From Halobaculum sp. XH14 (GTDB lineage: Archaea > Halobacteriota > Halobacteria > Halobacteriales > Haloferacaceae), in assembly GCF_032116555.1 (NCBI RefSeq), contig NZ_CP134949.1, positions 1,116,001 through 1,180,000 of the forward strand: 64,000 nucleotides of DNA, written 5' to 3'. The position numbers and the translations under genes are program-made. The notes under the pieces are model-generated. The model saw nothing but the letters and a program-made list of their open reading frames with translations. It was not told the origin of the DNA and searched no databases. Below, in pieces: positions 6,533-14,913 of the stretch (position 1 is its first letter; every line of letters starts with the position of its first letter).

Positions 6533-8914
6533 TCACTCCTGTCCGTCCCAGAACCGCTCCAGGCCGAAGCGGAGCATGTCCGGACTGACAGGCTGGAACT
6601 CCTCGCGGGCGGGTTCGGGGAAGTACTCCCGCACCGAGTTCCACGAGTCGCGGGCGTAGCGGGCGTCGACCAGCACGCGGACGCCGACCTCCTCGGGGCC
6701 GCGGATGACGCGCCCGATTGCCTGCCGGGCCTTCCGAACTGCCGGTACCGTGAGCGCGGTTTCGAACCCGTCGCCGAACTCGCGGTCGTACGCCGTCTTG
6801 ACGGCCTTCGTCCGCGGCGACGCGGTGTTGATGATGGGGACGCCACAGACGACGGCCGCCGAGAGCCGGTCGCCGCGGTAGTCGACGCCCTCGGTGAGCG
6901 TCCCGCGGATGCTCGTGACGAGCGTCTTCGCCTCGCCGCCGAAGAACTCCGCCTTCAGGTCCTCGGTCGCGCTGTCGGCGCTCGACTCGTCCACGAGCAC
7001 CGGCGCGTCGGTCCGCTCGTCCAGCACGCCCGCCATCCACTCGGCCTCGCCGTAGCTCGGCATCCCGACGAGCACGTTGCCGGGCGTCGTCCGGACCACC
7101 TCCGCGACGGCGTCGGCGTGGGCCTCTCGCGTCTCGTTCTCCTCGTCGGTGGTCCCGCGGTTGCCGTAGGTGAACTTCGGCGCGTCGACGGCGAGCGACT
7201 CGCGGTTCGAGGCGGGGAACGAGAGCCCGTACGTCCGCTCCTCGACCGGCCGTCCCTCCGACTCGAGGTAGTTCAACCCGGTCACCTCCCGGAACACGGA
7301 CAGCGGCGCGAGCGTCGCCGACATGAGCACGCCGCCGCCGAAGTCGGCGAGGCGGTCGCCGATGGCGTCCGCCGGCACGCAGTTGTGGAGCGCGAGCCGG
7401 GCGTTGTACGCCCGCCGCCAGGAGTCGGGCGGCTCCGTCTCGTCCCAGGTCCGCTCCAGTTCGAGTTCCCGAAAGTACGACTCGTGATCGAGCCGGTACC
7501 AGGCGTTCAGCAGCCGTCCGACCGCGGGCGCGGCGCGCTGAGTCTCCTCCTCCTCGGCCTCGTCGAGCACGCGCTTGACCACGGCGCCGACGTGCTCCGC
7601 GCGGGCCCAGACCTTCTCGCCGTACCCCGCGTCGCTCGCCCACTCGGACAGTTCGTCCTCGGCGGGCACCTCGGGGTCCCGGAGCGGGAGTTCCGCGTCA
7701 CGGAGCTCCGTGAGATCCGCGCGCCAGCCCGGGTGGTCACGTTCGAGGTGGGCGGTCACCCGGCGGTCCACCTCCTCGCGGAGGTCACGGACGAAGTCCC
7801 GGACGAGCTCGAGTTCGCTCAGGCTCACCTCCGCGTCCGAGAGTTCCCCGCGCACGAGGTCCGCGTCGGTCGTCCCCTGCGTTCGCTTCCCCTCGTTCTC
7901 GAAGGCGACCGGCTGGATGACGCGGGTGAGTTCGTTCTCGGCGTCCCGGAGCGTCGCGTCGCCGACGCCGTCTGAGACGAGGTCACGGACCCGCGGTTCG
8001 AGCATGTGCGCCTCGTCGCAGACGACGAACGTCGAGTCGTCGAGCAGCGACCCGGTGAACGTGGCGGCCGTCACCGGGTCGAACGCGTGGTAGTAGTTGC
8101 CGACGACGACTTCGACCTCCGGGATGAGCGCCCCCATCATCGAGTGCGGGCAGGTGCCGTGGCCCGCGGACAGCCGCACGAGTTCGTCGGCGTCGATGAG
8201 CCCCGCGTCAGCGAAGTCGAACGGCACCGCCTCGGCCGGGTCGCCGTCCTCGGGGAGGTCCTCCAGGAACTGCGCGTAGAACGGGCAGAACTCGGTTCCC
8301 TCGCCCGTCGCGCCGCCGCCGTGTTCGGGCAACTGGGGGAGGTACGGCGTCGGCTCGCCGGCTGTTTCGAGGTAGGAGACGCCCGCCTCCCCCGAGTCTG
8401 CGATGCCGGTCTGGGCGCGTCTCGCCTGCTGGACGAGCGCGCCGGCCGTGGCGTCGCCGCCGTCGCCGGCCAGCGCGCGGGTGCGCTCGCGCAGCCCCTC
8501 ACAGCGGTCGTACACGTTCGAGTCGTCGATGCCCGCGCGGTTCTCCCGCGAGTACGGGCAGACGTCCGCCTTCCCGACGAGCGTCATCGCCGAGACGGGT
8601 CGCCAGTCCTCGGGGAGCCCGGCGTTGATCGTTTCGAGGTCCTGTTCGAACTGCCGGAGCTGCTGCTTGACGCTGGTGAGCACGAGCACGCGCTCGAAGT
8701 CGGAGTCCGGGTCGCGGACGAGGTGGATGCCGGCGGTGAGCGCGAGCATCGTCTTCCCGGTTCCGCAGGCGCCCTCCAGCGCCAGGTATCCTGAATCGCG
8801 CGCTGACCGGACGGCAGCCTCCACGCCGTCCTCCTGTTCGGGGTACGGGTCGGCGTGCCCGAACACCGCCCGCCAGTCCTCGGCCTCGGTCACAGTGTGG
8901 GTCGCGTTCGACAC
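6533..8914 (-). CDS. Rad3/XPD-like ATP-dependent DNA helicase
   Basis: A 793-aa superfamily 2 helicase of the XPD/DinG group, presumably 5'-3' on DNA. The Walker A loop GACGTGKT is at residues 48-55 and the DEAH box CDEAH at 299-303. Between them lie cysteines C119, C138, C210 and C255, the spacing expected of the XPD-type 4Fe-4S cluster. C-terminal helicase motifs include VLVGMPSYGEAEW, VTSIRGTLTEGVDYRGD and QAIGRVIRGPEEVGVRVLVD (motif VI). Haloarchaea often carry several Rad3-like paralogues in addition to XPD, so a repair role is likely but not specific. It is transcribed alone; a promoter lies about 35 bp upstream. Confidence 0.93.
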   Translation of the reverse strand: MSNATHTVTEAEDWRAVFGHADPYPEQEDGVEAAVRSARDSGYLALEGACGTGKTMLALTAGIHLVRDPDSDFERVLVLTSVKQQLRQFEQDLETINAGLPEDWRPVSAMTLVGKADVCPYSRENRAGIDDSNVYDRCEGLRERTRALAGDGGDATAGALVQQARRAQTGIADSGEAGVSYLETAGEPTPYLPQLPEHGGGATGEGTEFCPFYAQFLEDLPEDGDPAEAVPFDFADAGLIDADELVRLSAGHGTCPHSMMGALIPEVEVVVGNYYHAFDPVTAATFTGSLLDDSTFVVCDEAHMLEPRVRDLVSDGVGDATLRDAENELTRVIQPVAFENEGKRTQGTTDADLVRGELSDAEVSLSELELVRDFVRDLREEVDRRVTAHLERDHPGWRADLTELRDAELPLRDPEVPAEDELSEWASDAGYGEKVWARAEHVGAVVKRVLDEAEEEETQRAAPAVGRLLNAWYRLDHESYFRELELERTWDETEPPDSWRRAYNARLALHNCVPADAIGDRLADFGGGVLMSATLAPLSVFREVTGLNYLESEGRPVEERTYGLSFPASNRESLAVDAPKFTYGNRGTTDEENETREAHADAVAEVVRTTPGNVLVGMPSYGEAEWMAGVLDERTDAPVLVDESSADSATEDLKAEFFGGEAKTLVTSIRGTLTEGVDYRGDRLSAAVVCGVPIINTASPRTKAVKTAYDREFGDGFETALTVPAVRKARQAIGRVIRGPEEVGVRVLVDARYARDSWNSVREYFPEPAREEFQPVSPDMLRFGLERFWDGQE

Positions 8915-8943
8915 GGCTTCAGTCCGTCGATGGCCCCGTCTTC

Positions 8944-8955
8944 GGTGATAAACCT
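8944..8955 (-). promoter_or_regulatory. TATA-like box for the helicase gene
   Basis: Read on the minus strand the sequence is AGGTTTATCACC, an A/T island about 30-40 bp upstream of the helicase ATG in G+C-rich DNA. Confidence 0.55.
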
Positions 8956-9049
8956 GGGCCGGACGACGGAACTGATCGCGACCCCGGCCGGACGTCTCCC
9001 ATCGCTTGCCGCGGTGCTGCTCTCCTCGTGGATGGGACTCTGCTCCGGC

Positions 9050-10372
9050 CTACGGGCCGGGGTACGGTTCCGGTGCGGACGTGTTCGCCCCGCTCCGGGG
9101 CGGGCGCGAGGCGTCGGCCGCGGCCGTTCCGTTCGGAGCCGACGCGTTCGCCGCGGCTTCCAGCGCCGCCCGGATGTCGACGGTCCGCTCGTCGCCCTCG
9201 GCCGTCCGTCGGAGGATCGCCTCGACCTGTGCCGGCGTCAGGGAGCCGTCGTCCCGCATGCTGGCGACCGCGCCCGCGACCATCGGTGCGGCGGCCGAGG
9301 TGCCGGAGAACCGGCCGGCGACGTGGGTGTCCGCGCTCCCCGGTGCGCTCACGTCCGCGCCCCCGGAGCTGTACGAGGCGACCGTTCCGCTGTCGTCGAC
9401 TGCCCCGACCGTGATGACGCCCTCCGTGTTGGCGGGCGCGACCGTGCTGCCGGCCGCGCCGGCGACCGCGAGCGACCGTTCGGTGGCGAACAGGTCGACC
9501 GGCTCGTCGCCGGGCTCGCGGGCGTAGATCGCGACGTAGTAGTTGCCGGTCGGGAGGGTCTCGTCGATGGCCTCGGCGTTCCCGCTCTCCCGCGTGGACT
9601 TGGCGACGACCGGGTCGTCACGCCCCGGGAGGTCCCGGTAGAGGTAGAGATCGTAGTCGGCAGAGCCGTCCCAGTAGAGCCGCAGGGTCACCTCGCCCGA
9701 GACCGACCCCTCGCCGAGCCGGTTGCCCTGAACGTCCCCGTCGAACTCGATCCAGCCCTCGGCCTCGGGCGTCCCGCGCCAGTGTCGCTTCGCGTAGTTG
9801 CCCGCCGAGGTGACGAAGACGGTGCCGTCGTCGGCCGCCCGCTCGGCCGCGCCGGCGATCCGCTCCTTGCCGCCCGCGGTCGCGGGGAAGTAGCTCCCCG
9901 AGTCGACGATGACGTCCACGTCGTTGGCGAGGAGCCAGTCGACCGCACGCGCGTACTCCCCCGGGGTCGGCTGGCTCCCGACGCCGACGAGGTACAGCCC
10001 CGCCCCCTCGGTCCGGTCCGCGACGATCTCCGCGACGGCGGTGTCGTGGGACGTCGACGCCGGCCCGTCGAACGCCAGGGACGGGCCCGCGATCCGGCCG
10101 TGTGCGGAGACGCGTCCGGACAGCGCCGGATGGCCGCTGTCGAATCCGCTCCCGATGACGCCGACGCGGACCGCCGCCGGCTCGGGATCGGCCGCCGAGT
10201 CGATCGGCGCGTCGCCGACCGACGCGCCGCCGAGCGTCGCGTCCCCGCCGGTCGTGGGCGAGACGCTGCCCTCGTAGCCGCCGAACTCCGCGATGTCCGT
10301 CGCGCCGACCATCCCGGTCGTGAGGCTCGCAAGCACCACCAGCACGACGACGACGGCGATCGAACGGCTCAC
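9050..10372 (-). CDS. Subtilase-fold (S8) exported protein with degenerate catalytic Asp
   Basis: A 440-aa protein with an N-terminal hydrophobic segment (residues 5-24), consistent with export or a membrane anchor. The S8 landmarks are HDTAVAE (H109), VFVTSAGN (N192, oxyanion hole) and FSGTSAAAPMVAGAVA (S359). Where the catalytic Asp is expected the sequence is VGVIGSGFD: the usual D-[TS]-G reads G74-S-G, leaving only D78 nearby. A beta-rich insert at about 205-290 (LRLYWDGSADYDLYLYRD, GNYYVAIYAR) sits between the Asn and Ser motifs, like a jelly-roll or PPC domain. It lies 40 bp downstream of the membrane winged-helix gene on the same strand. Protease activity is uncertain. Confidence 0.85.
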   Translation of the reverse strand: MSRSIAVVVVLVVLASLTTGMVGATDIAEFGGYEGSVSPTTGGDATLGGASVGDAPIDSAADPEPAAVRVGVIGSGFDSGHPALSGRVSAHGRIAGPSLAFDGPASTSHDTAVAEIVADRTEGAGLYLVGVGSQPTPGEYARAVDWLLANDVDVIVDSGSYFPATAGGKERIAGAAERAADDGTVFVTSAGNYAKRHWRGTPEAEGWIEFDGDVQGNRLGEGSVSGEVTLRLYWDGSADYDLYLYRDLPGRDDPVVAKSTRESGNAEAIDETLPTGNYYVAIYAREPGDEPVDLFATERSLAVAGAAGSTVAPANTEGVITVGAVDDSGTVASYSSGGADVSAPGSADTHVAGRFSGTSAAAPMVAGAVASMRDDGSLTPAQVEAILRRTAEGDERTVDIRAALEAAANASAPNGTAAADASRPPRSGANTSAPEPYPGP

Positions 10373-10412
10373 GGACGCACCGTCCCGTTCGTGTCCCCGC
10401 CGCCGATACCCA

Positions 10413-11090
10413 TCACTGGCTCCGGAGGTGTCCGACCGCGAGCACCGCTGCCAGCACGAGCAGTCCGCCCGCGAGGAACGCGACGCCGGGCGGGAGGACG
10501 CCGAGCGCGACCTCGGCCGAGCCGCCGACGGCGTCGCCGATTCGGGGGGCGGTCTCGGGGCCGCCGAGGTCGGCCACGCCGCCGCCGAACGCCCACTGGA
10601 CGAGCAGGCTCGCGCCGCCGAGCAGGGCCAGCACGCCCAGCAGCCCCCGAAGCGAGTCGAGGAACGAGGTCCGGTCCTCGTCGCCGCCGACCGCGACGAC
10701 GAGCCGTTCGTTCGTGGGGCGATAGATGGTCATCTCTCGGCCCTTCACCGAGTAGCGCGTCCCGGCAGTCGTGACCAGTCCGGCCTCCTGCAGGTTCTCG
10801 AGGTGGTGGCGGACGTTCTGGACGGAGGTGTCGGCCGTCTCCGCGAGCTTCGATGCGGTTCTGGGCTCGTCGTGGAGGGCGGTGAGCAACGAGCGGGCCG
10901 TCTCGGAGGAGAGCGAACCGATGAGGGCGTCGGCGTCGTCGTCGTCGAGCCAGCAGACGCGGACGTCCCCGTCCTCGTCCGTGACCTCCTCGGGGGACTC
11001 CTGGCGGCCTGCGTCGCTCCCCGGCACCGTCTCGGTGGCGGTCGAGTCGCCACTCGGCGTGTCCACGTCGGACGGGAGCAGTCCTGACAT
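10413..11090 (-). CDS. Membrane-anchored winged-helix (ArsR-like) transcription regulator
   Basis: A 225-aa protein. After an acidic leader (residues 1-45) comes a winged-helix domain: LIGSLSSETARSLLTALHDE, then TASKLAETADTSVQNVRHHL (recognition helix) and LVTTAGTRYSVKGREMTIY (wing). Two hydrophobic spans follow, FLDSLRGLLGVLALLGGASLL and PGVAFLAGGLLVLAAVLAVG, so the DNA-binding domain should face the cytoplasm from the membrane. The ATG at MSGLLPSDV is used because the TATA-like box at 11111-11122 is about 25 bp upstream; an ATG five codons earlier is possible. It precedes the subtilase-like gene by 40 bp, suggesting an operon in which one protein senses or processes the other. Confidence 0.85.
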   Translation of the reverse strand: MSGLLPSDVDTPSGDSTATETVPGSDAGRQESPEEVTDEDGDVRVCWLDDDDADALIGSLSSETARSLLTALHDEPRTASKLAETADTSVQNVRHHLENLQEAGLVTTAGTRYSVKGREMTIYRPTNERLVVAVGGDEDRTSFLDSLRGLLGVLALLGGASLLVQWAFGGGVADLGGPETAPRIGDAVGGSAEVALGVLPPGVAFLAGGLLVLAAVLAVGHLRSQ

Positions 11091-11110
11091 GCGTCGACCT
11101 TTCACACACG

Positions 11111-11122
11111 TAGACTAAATGG
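11111..11122 (-). promoter_or_regulatory. TATA-like box for the membrane regulator/subtilase operon
   Basis: On the minus strand it reads CCATTTAGTCTA, 21-32 bp upstream of the regulator's ATG, implying a leaderless or near-leaderless transcript. Confidence 0.55.
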
Positions 11123-11237
11123 TTCTGGCAGTTTTCACGAGGATTCGTTCGGAAAAAATTGGCCTCCCGACGGTCGGTCAGTTTCGGGTGCCTGCGTCGG
11201 CACCCGGCGGCCACGGTCGGCCGGCGACGCACCCGCT

Positions 11238-11270
11238 CGATTTACGGCGCGGGCCGACGAAGCGTCGGCC
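11238..11270 (+). promoter_or_regulatory. nnr promoter with perfect 8-bp inverted repeat
   Basis: The TATA-like CGATTTACGG (11238-11247) is followed by GGCCGACG-AAG-CGTCGGCC (11252-11270), a perfect 8-bp inverted repeat with a 3-nt centre that ends three bases before the ATG at 11274. It therefore lies between the TATA box and the likely transcription start, where a bound regulator would block initiation. Confidence 0.5.
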
Positions 11271-11273
11271 GAG

Positions 11274-12755
11274 ATGATCACGTCCGCCCGAATGGCGATG
11301 GTGGACCGCAACGCCGCGGCGCTCGGCGTCCCCCGCAAGCAACTGATGGAGTCGAGCGGGAACGCCGTCGCCAGGGCCGTCCGCGAGCGGGTCGACCCCG
11401 GCGCGAGCGTCACGATCGTCTGTGGCCGCGGGAACAACGGCGGCGACGGCCTCGCCGCGGCGCGGTTCCTCGAGGAGTACGACCTCCGGGTGGCACTGCT
11501 CGGCAGGCCGGAGACGATCTCGACGGAGATCGCCCGCGAAAACTGGGACGCCCTCGCGGCGGCGGAGATTCCGGCGGAACCGTGCACGGACTCGCGGGAG
11601 TTCTCCCTCGCCGGCGCCGCCGCCGGGGACGGCACTGACTCCCGGGACGGCGACGCACCCGACCTGGTCGTCGACGCGATGCTCGGCACGGGCGTCTCGG
11701 GTGCGCCCCGCGAACCCGAGGCGACGGCGATCCGCGCGATCGACGACGCCGACGCGACCGTGGTCTCGGTCGACGTTCCCTCGGGGGTCGACGCCGACAC
11801 CGGTGAGGCCGCCGGCGTCGCGGTCGACCCCGACGCGGTCGTCACGTTCCACGACGAGAAGCCCGGACTCGCCGACCTCGCCGCCGACCTGGTCGTCGCC
11901 GACATCGGCATTCCCGCGGGGGCCGAGCTGTTCGTCGGTCCCGGCGACCTCGCGTCGGTCGACCGCGACCCGCAGTCGCACAAGGGCGACCACGGCGAGG
12001 TGCTCGTCGTCGGCGGCGGCCCGTACGCCGGCGCGCCGGCCCTCTCTGCGCGGGCGGCGCTCCGGGCCGGCGCGGACCTCGTCCGGGTGGCCTGTCCGGA
12101 GTCGGTCGCCCGGGAGGTGCAGGGGTTCGACGAGAACCTCATCGTCCGCCCGTTCCGGGGCGAGCACCTCGGGCCCGAGCACGTCGATCGGATTTCGGGA
12201 CTCGCTGCCGACCACGACGCGGTCGTCCTCGGCCCGGGACTCGGCGACGCGGACGAGACGCTCGACGCGACCGCGGAGTTCCTCGCCGACTTCGACGGCA
12301 CCGCCGTCGTCGACGCCGACGCGCTCCAAATCGTCCCCGAAATCGACACCGACGCCTCGCTCGTCTGTACGCCCCACCAGGGCGAACTCCGGGCGATGGG
12401 CGGCGAGACGGCCGACGATTGGCGCGAGCGTGCCGACCTGGTGACCGAGTTCGCCGCGGACCTCGGCCACGTGCTGCTCGTGAAGGGCGCCTACGACGTG
12501 ATCTCGGACGGTCGGACGACCAGGGTCGGCCGGACGGGGAACCCGGGGATGACCGTCGGCGGCACCGGCGACGTGCTGGCGGGCGTGACCGGCGCGCTCG
12601 TCCCCGCCCAGGAGCCGGTTCACGCCGCCGCGGCCGCGGCGTACGCGAACGGCCGCGCGGGCGACGCGGCCGTCGAGGAGCACGGCTACGGGCTGGTGGC
12701 GACGGACCTCGTCGATCGGATTCCGGACGCGCTGCGGGACGAGGGGGACGAGTGA
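11274..12755 (+). CDS. nnr: Bifunctional NAD(P)H-hydrate epimerase / ADP-dependent dehydratase
   Basis: Repairs hydrated NAD(P)H: the N-terminal YjeF domain epimerises the hydrate and the C-terminal carbohydrate-kinase-fold domain dehydrates it using ADP. The 493-aa fusion is standard for archaea. The N-terminal domain shows CGRGNNGGDGLAAARFL (residues 50-66) and VVDAMLGTGVSGAPREP; the C-terminal domain shows VLVVGGGPYAGAPALSARAAL, VLGPGLGD, LVCTPHQGELRAM and the nucleotide loop GGTGDVLAGVTGAL. The stop is followed at once by the moaC ATG (no gap), so the two genes are surely co-transcribed. Confidence 0.95.
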   Translation: MITSARMAMVDRNAAALGVPRKQLMESSGNAVARAVRERVDPGASVTIVCGRGNNGGDGLAAARFLEEYDLRVALLGRPETISTEIARENWDALAAAEIPAEPCTDSREFSLAGAAAGDGTDSRDGDAPDLVVDAMLGTGVSGAPREPEATAIRAIDDADATVVSVDVPSGVDADTGEAAGVAVDPDAVVTFHDEKPGLADLAADLVVADIGIPAGAELFVGPGDLASVDRDPQSHKGDHGEVLVVGGGPYAGAPALSARAALRAGADLVRVACPESVAREVQGFDENLIVRPFRGEHLGPEHVDRISGLAADHDAVVLGPGLGDADETLDATAEFLADFDGTAVVDADALQIVPEIDTDASLVCTPHQGELRAMGGETADDWRERADLVTEFAADLGHVLLVKGAYDVISDGRTTRVGRTGNPGMTVGGTGDVLAGVTGALVPAQEPVHAAAAAAYANGRAGDAAVEEHGYGLVATDLVDRIPDALRDEGDE

Positions 12756-13238
12756 ATGACGGACGACGATCTCACACACACGACCGAGGAGGGAGACGTG
12801 CAGATGGTCGACGTGGGCGACAAGCCCGACACGGCCCGACGGGCCGTCGCGCGTGGCGTCATCCGACTCCGCCCGTCGACGGTGGACGCCGTCCGGGACG
12901 ACGAGGTGGCGAAGGGCGACGTGCTCGCCACCGCGCGCGTCGGCGCGATCCAGGCGGTGAAACACACCTGGGAGACGATCCCGATGTGTCACGGCATCCC
13001 GATCACGAACGTCGAGACTGCGTTCGACCTCCACGGAGACCGCGTCGAACTGGAGGTCGCCGTCGAGACGACGGGCAAGACCGGCTGCGAGATGGAGGCG
13101 CTGGAGGGGGTCACGACCGGGCTGAACGTCGTCTGGGACATGGTGAAGGCGGCCGAGAAGGACGAGTCGGGGAACTACCCGGGAACCCGGATCTCGGACG
13201 TCGAAGTCGTCTCGAAGGAGAAGCGGCCGCCGGAGTGA
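12756..13238 (+). CDS. moaC: Cyclic pyranopterin monophosphate synthase MoaC
   Basis: Molybdenum-cofactor biosynthesis: converts the MoaA product (3',8-cyclo-GTP) into cyclic pyranopterin monophosphate. At 160 aa it is full length. Signatures are MVDVGDKPDTARRAVARG near the start, KGDVLATARVGAIQAVKHT, the catalytic-region MCHGIPITNV and the C-terminal TGKTGCEMEALEGV / VWDMVKAAEKD block. It begins directly after the nnr stop codon, in the same operon; no other moa gene is in the window. Confidence 0.97.
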   Translation: MTDDDLTHTTEEGDVQMVDVGDKPDTARRAVARGVIRLRPSTVDAVRDDEVAKGDVLATARVGAIQAVKHTWETIPMCHGIPITNVETAFDLHGDRVELEVAVETTGKTGCEMEALEGVTTGLNVVWDMVKAAEKDESGNYPGTRISDVEVVSKEKRPPE

Positions 13239-13271
13239 GCCGGTCCGGGTCGCCGCCGCGGAGTCGGGGGA

Positions 13272-13280
13272 TACCTTTTA
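13272..13280 (+). promoter_or_regulatory. TATA-like box for SBDS gene
   Basis: TACCTTTTA lies 25-33 bp upstream of the SBDS ATG, the spacing of a leaderless haloarchaeal promoter. Confidence 0.5.
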
Positions 13281-13304
13281 CCCTCGGCCGCGATACTCCC
13301 GGAT

Positions 13305-14030
13305 ATGATTTCACTCGACGAGGCCGTGACCGCACGGCTCGAATCCCACGGCGCGCGCTTCGAGGTGCTCATCGACCCCGACGCGGCACTCGCGATCAAG
13401 CGCGGGGAGTTCGACGGCGATCTGGAGGACGTCATCGCCGCCGAGGACGTGTTCGACAACGCCTCGCGTGGCGACCGACCCGCCGAGGAGGACGTCGAGG
13501 AGGTGTTCGGCACGACCGACGCGCTCGAAATCATCCCGGAGGTCGTCAGGCGGGGGGACATCCAGATCACCGCCGAGCAGCGGCGCGAGATGACCGAGCA
13601 GAAGCGCAAGGCGCTCATCAACACCATCGTCCGGAACGCCGTGAACCCGCAGATGGACGACGCGCCCCACCCGCCCGAGCGCGTCGAGCGGGCGCTGGAG
13701 GAGGCCGGGTTCAAGATCGACCCGATGGAGCCCGTCGAGAGCCAGGTCGACGAGGCGCTCGACATGCTGCGCCCGGTCATCCCAATCCGGTTCGACGAGG
13801 TGACCGTCGCGGCACAGCTTCCCCCCGAGTACGCCGGGAGCGGCCAGGCGAAGGTCCGCGAGTTCGGCGACCTCGAACGCGAGGAGTGGCAGTCGGACGG
13901 CTCCTGGGTCGGCGTCGTGACGTTCCCCGCGGGGCTCCAGAACGAGTTCTACGACCTCGTGAACGAGGTGTCGAGCGGCGAGGCCGAGACGCGCATCATC
14001 AGGGACGAGGACGACCTGAACACGAGGTGA
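13305..14030 (+). CDS. Ribosome assembly factor SBDS
   Basis: Archaeal orthologue of the Shwachman-Bodian-Diamond protein, which acts in maturation of the large ribosomal subunit. It has 241 aa and three domains: an N-terminal FYSH-like domain (EAVTARLESHGARFEVLIDP, IAAEDVFDNASRGDRP), a central helical domain (TAEQRREMTEQKRKALINTI, NAVNPQMDDAPHPPERVERAL) and a C-terminal ferredoxin-like domain (RPVIPIRFDEVTVAAQLPPE, DGSWVGVVTFPAGLQNEFYD). Length and domain order match the archaeal family. It is transcribed alone with its own promoter. Confidence 0.95.
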   Translation: MISLDEAVTARLESHGARFEVLIDPDAALAIKRGEFDGDLEDVIAAEDVFDNASRGDRPAEEDVEEVFGTTDALEIIPEVVRRGDIQITAEQRREMTEQKRKALINTIVRNAVNPQMDDAPHPPERVERALEEAGFKIDPMEPVESQVDEALDMLRPVIPIRFDEVTVAAQLPPEYAGSGQAKVREFGDLEREEWQSDGSWVGVVTFPAGLQNEFYDLVNEVSSGEAETRIIRDEDDLNTR

Positions 14031-14112
14031 CCGGCACGAGGCGGGTCGAGGCGCACGTGTCCGTGCCGCGGGTCCAGCGGAGCGGCCCGTCCCGCACCCC
14101 GCGGCAGGCGCG

Positions 14113-14913
14113 TCACGCCGGCATCGCTTCGCGGACGTAGCCGACGCCGTTCTTCAGCGCGTACTTCGCCACGGGAAGCCCTCGCGGGAGGGTGTAGAGG
14201 TCGCCGAGCGTCTCGGGCTCGCGCACCTCGCCCGCCCGGAGGGATTCGACGGCGGCGACGAGCACGTCGTCGGACTCCTCGAACAGCCGGCAGCGGACGG
14301 CACCCCACGTGTGGAGGTCGCCGATGGGAACGGTCTTCATCGCGGCGACGCCGCCGGCGTCGAGCCTCTCGCTGAGCTGCTGGACGGTGATCCCGGCCGT
14401 TCGCTCGCCGTGGAGAAACTCCCAGAACCCCATCGGCTGCCCGCGGTACTCGCGGAGGTCGCCGTGGTGGTAGCTCAGGACGCCGTGTTGCAGTTCCGAG
14501 AGGATCGGGCCGACGAGGAATCCGAACCCGAACCTGACCGCGACGTCCGCGCGGGGAGCGAGACGCTCGACCGTCTCCGCCGGAATCTCCCGTTTCCAGC
14601 CGTCGACGACGGTCGGCTCGACCCTGAACGTCCGGGCATCGTCGATGTCCACGACGGCGTCGACCCGAACCGGATCGGTCTGGGGAACCGGCCGGCCGAA
14701 CAGCCACGTCAGGACGGCGATCGCCGTCCACTCGCGGAGCTCGATGGCCCGTTCGAGCGTCTCACGCGCGCTCCGGCCGTCGTCGCCCTCGTCGTACACC
14801 ACCGCCGTGAGTTCGACGTCGGCCTCGGCGAGCAGCCGGGCGAGCGCGCGGGCCTCCCAGCGCGAGACCGTCTCACCGGGGAGCAGCAGGCAGACCCGCA
14901 TCGGCCGGCTCAT
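14113..14913 (-). CDS. Formyltransferase-family protein (MTF-like fold)
   Basis: A 266-aa protein of the formyl-tetrahydrofolate-dependent transferase fold. The core motif is GVLSYHHGDLREYRGQPMG, followed by GERTAGITVQQLSERLDAGG. Compared with methionyl-tRNA formyltransferase, the catalytic His and the late Asp (LDAGG) are kept, while the Asn of the Asn-His-Asp triad appears as Ser; I align this by eye. An N-terminal Rossmann-like part carries RVCLLLPGETVSRWEARAL. The ATG overlaps the stop of the polysaccharide deacetylase (ATGA), so translation is coupled. Pairing with a deacetylase suggests formylation of an amino sugar rather than of tRNA; this is inference. Confidence 0.78.
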   Translation of the reverse strand: MSRPMRVCLLLPGETVSRWEARALARLLAEADVELTAVVYDEGDDGRSARETLERAIELREWTAIAVLTWLFGRPVPQTDPVRVDAVVDIDDARTFRVEPTVVDGWKREIPAETVERLAPRADVAVRFGFGFLVGPILSELQHGVLSYHHGDLREYRGQPMGFWEFLHGERTAGITVQQLSERLDAGGVAAMKTVPIGDLHTWGAVRCRLFEESDDVLVAAVESLRAGEVREPETLGDLYTLPRGLPVAKYALKNGVGYVREAMPA

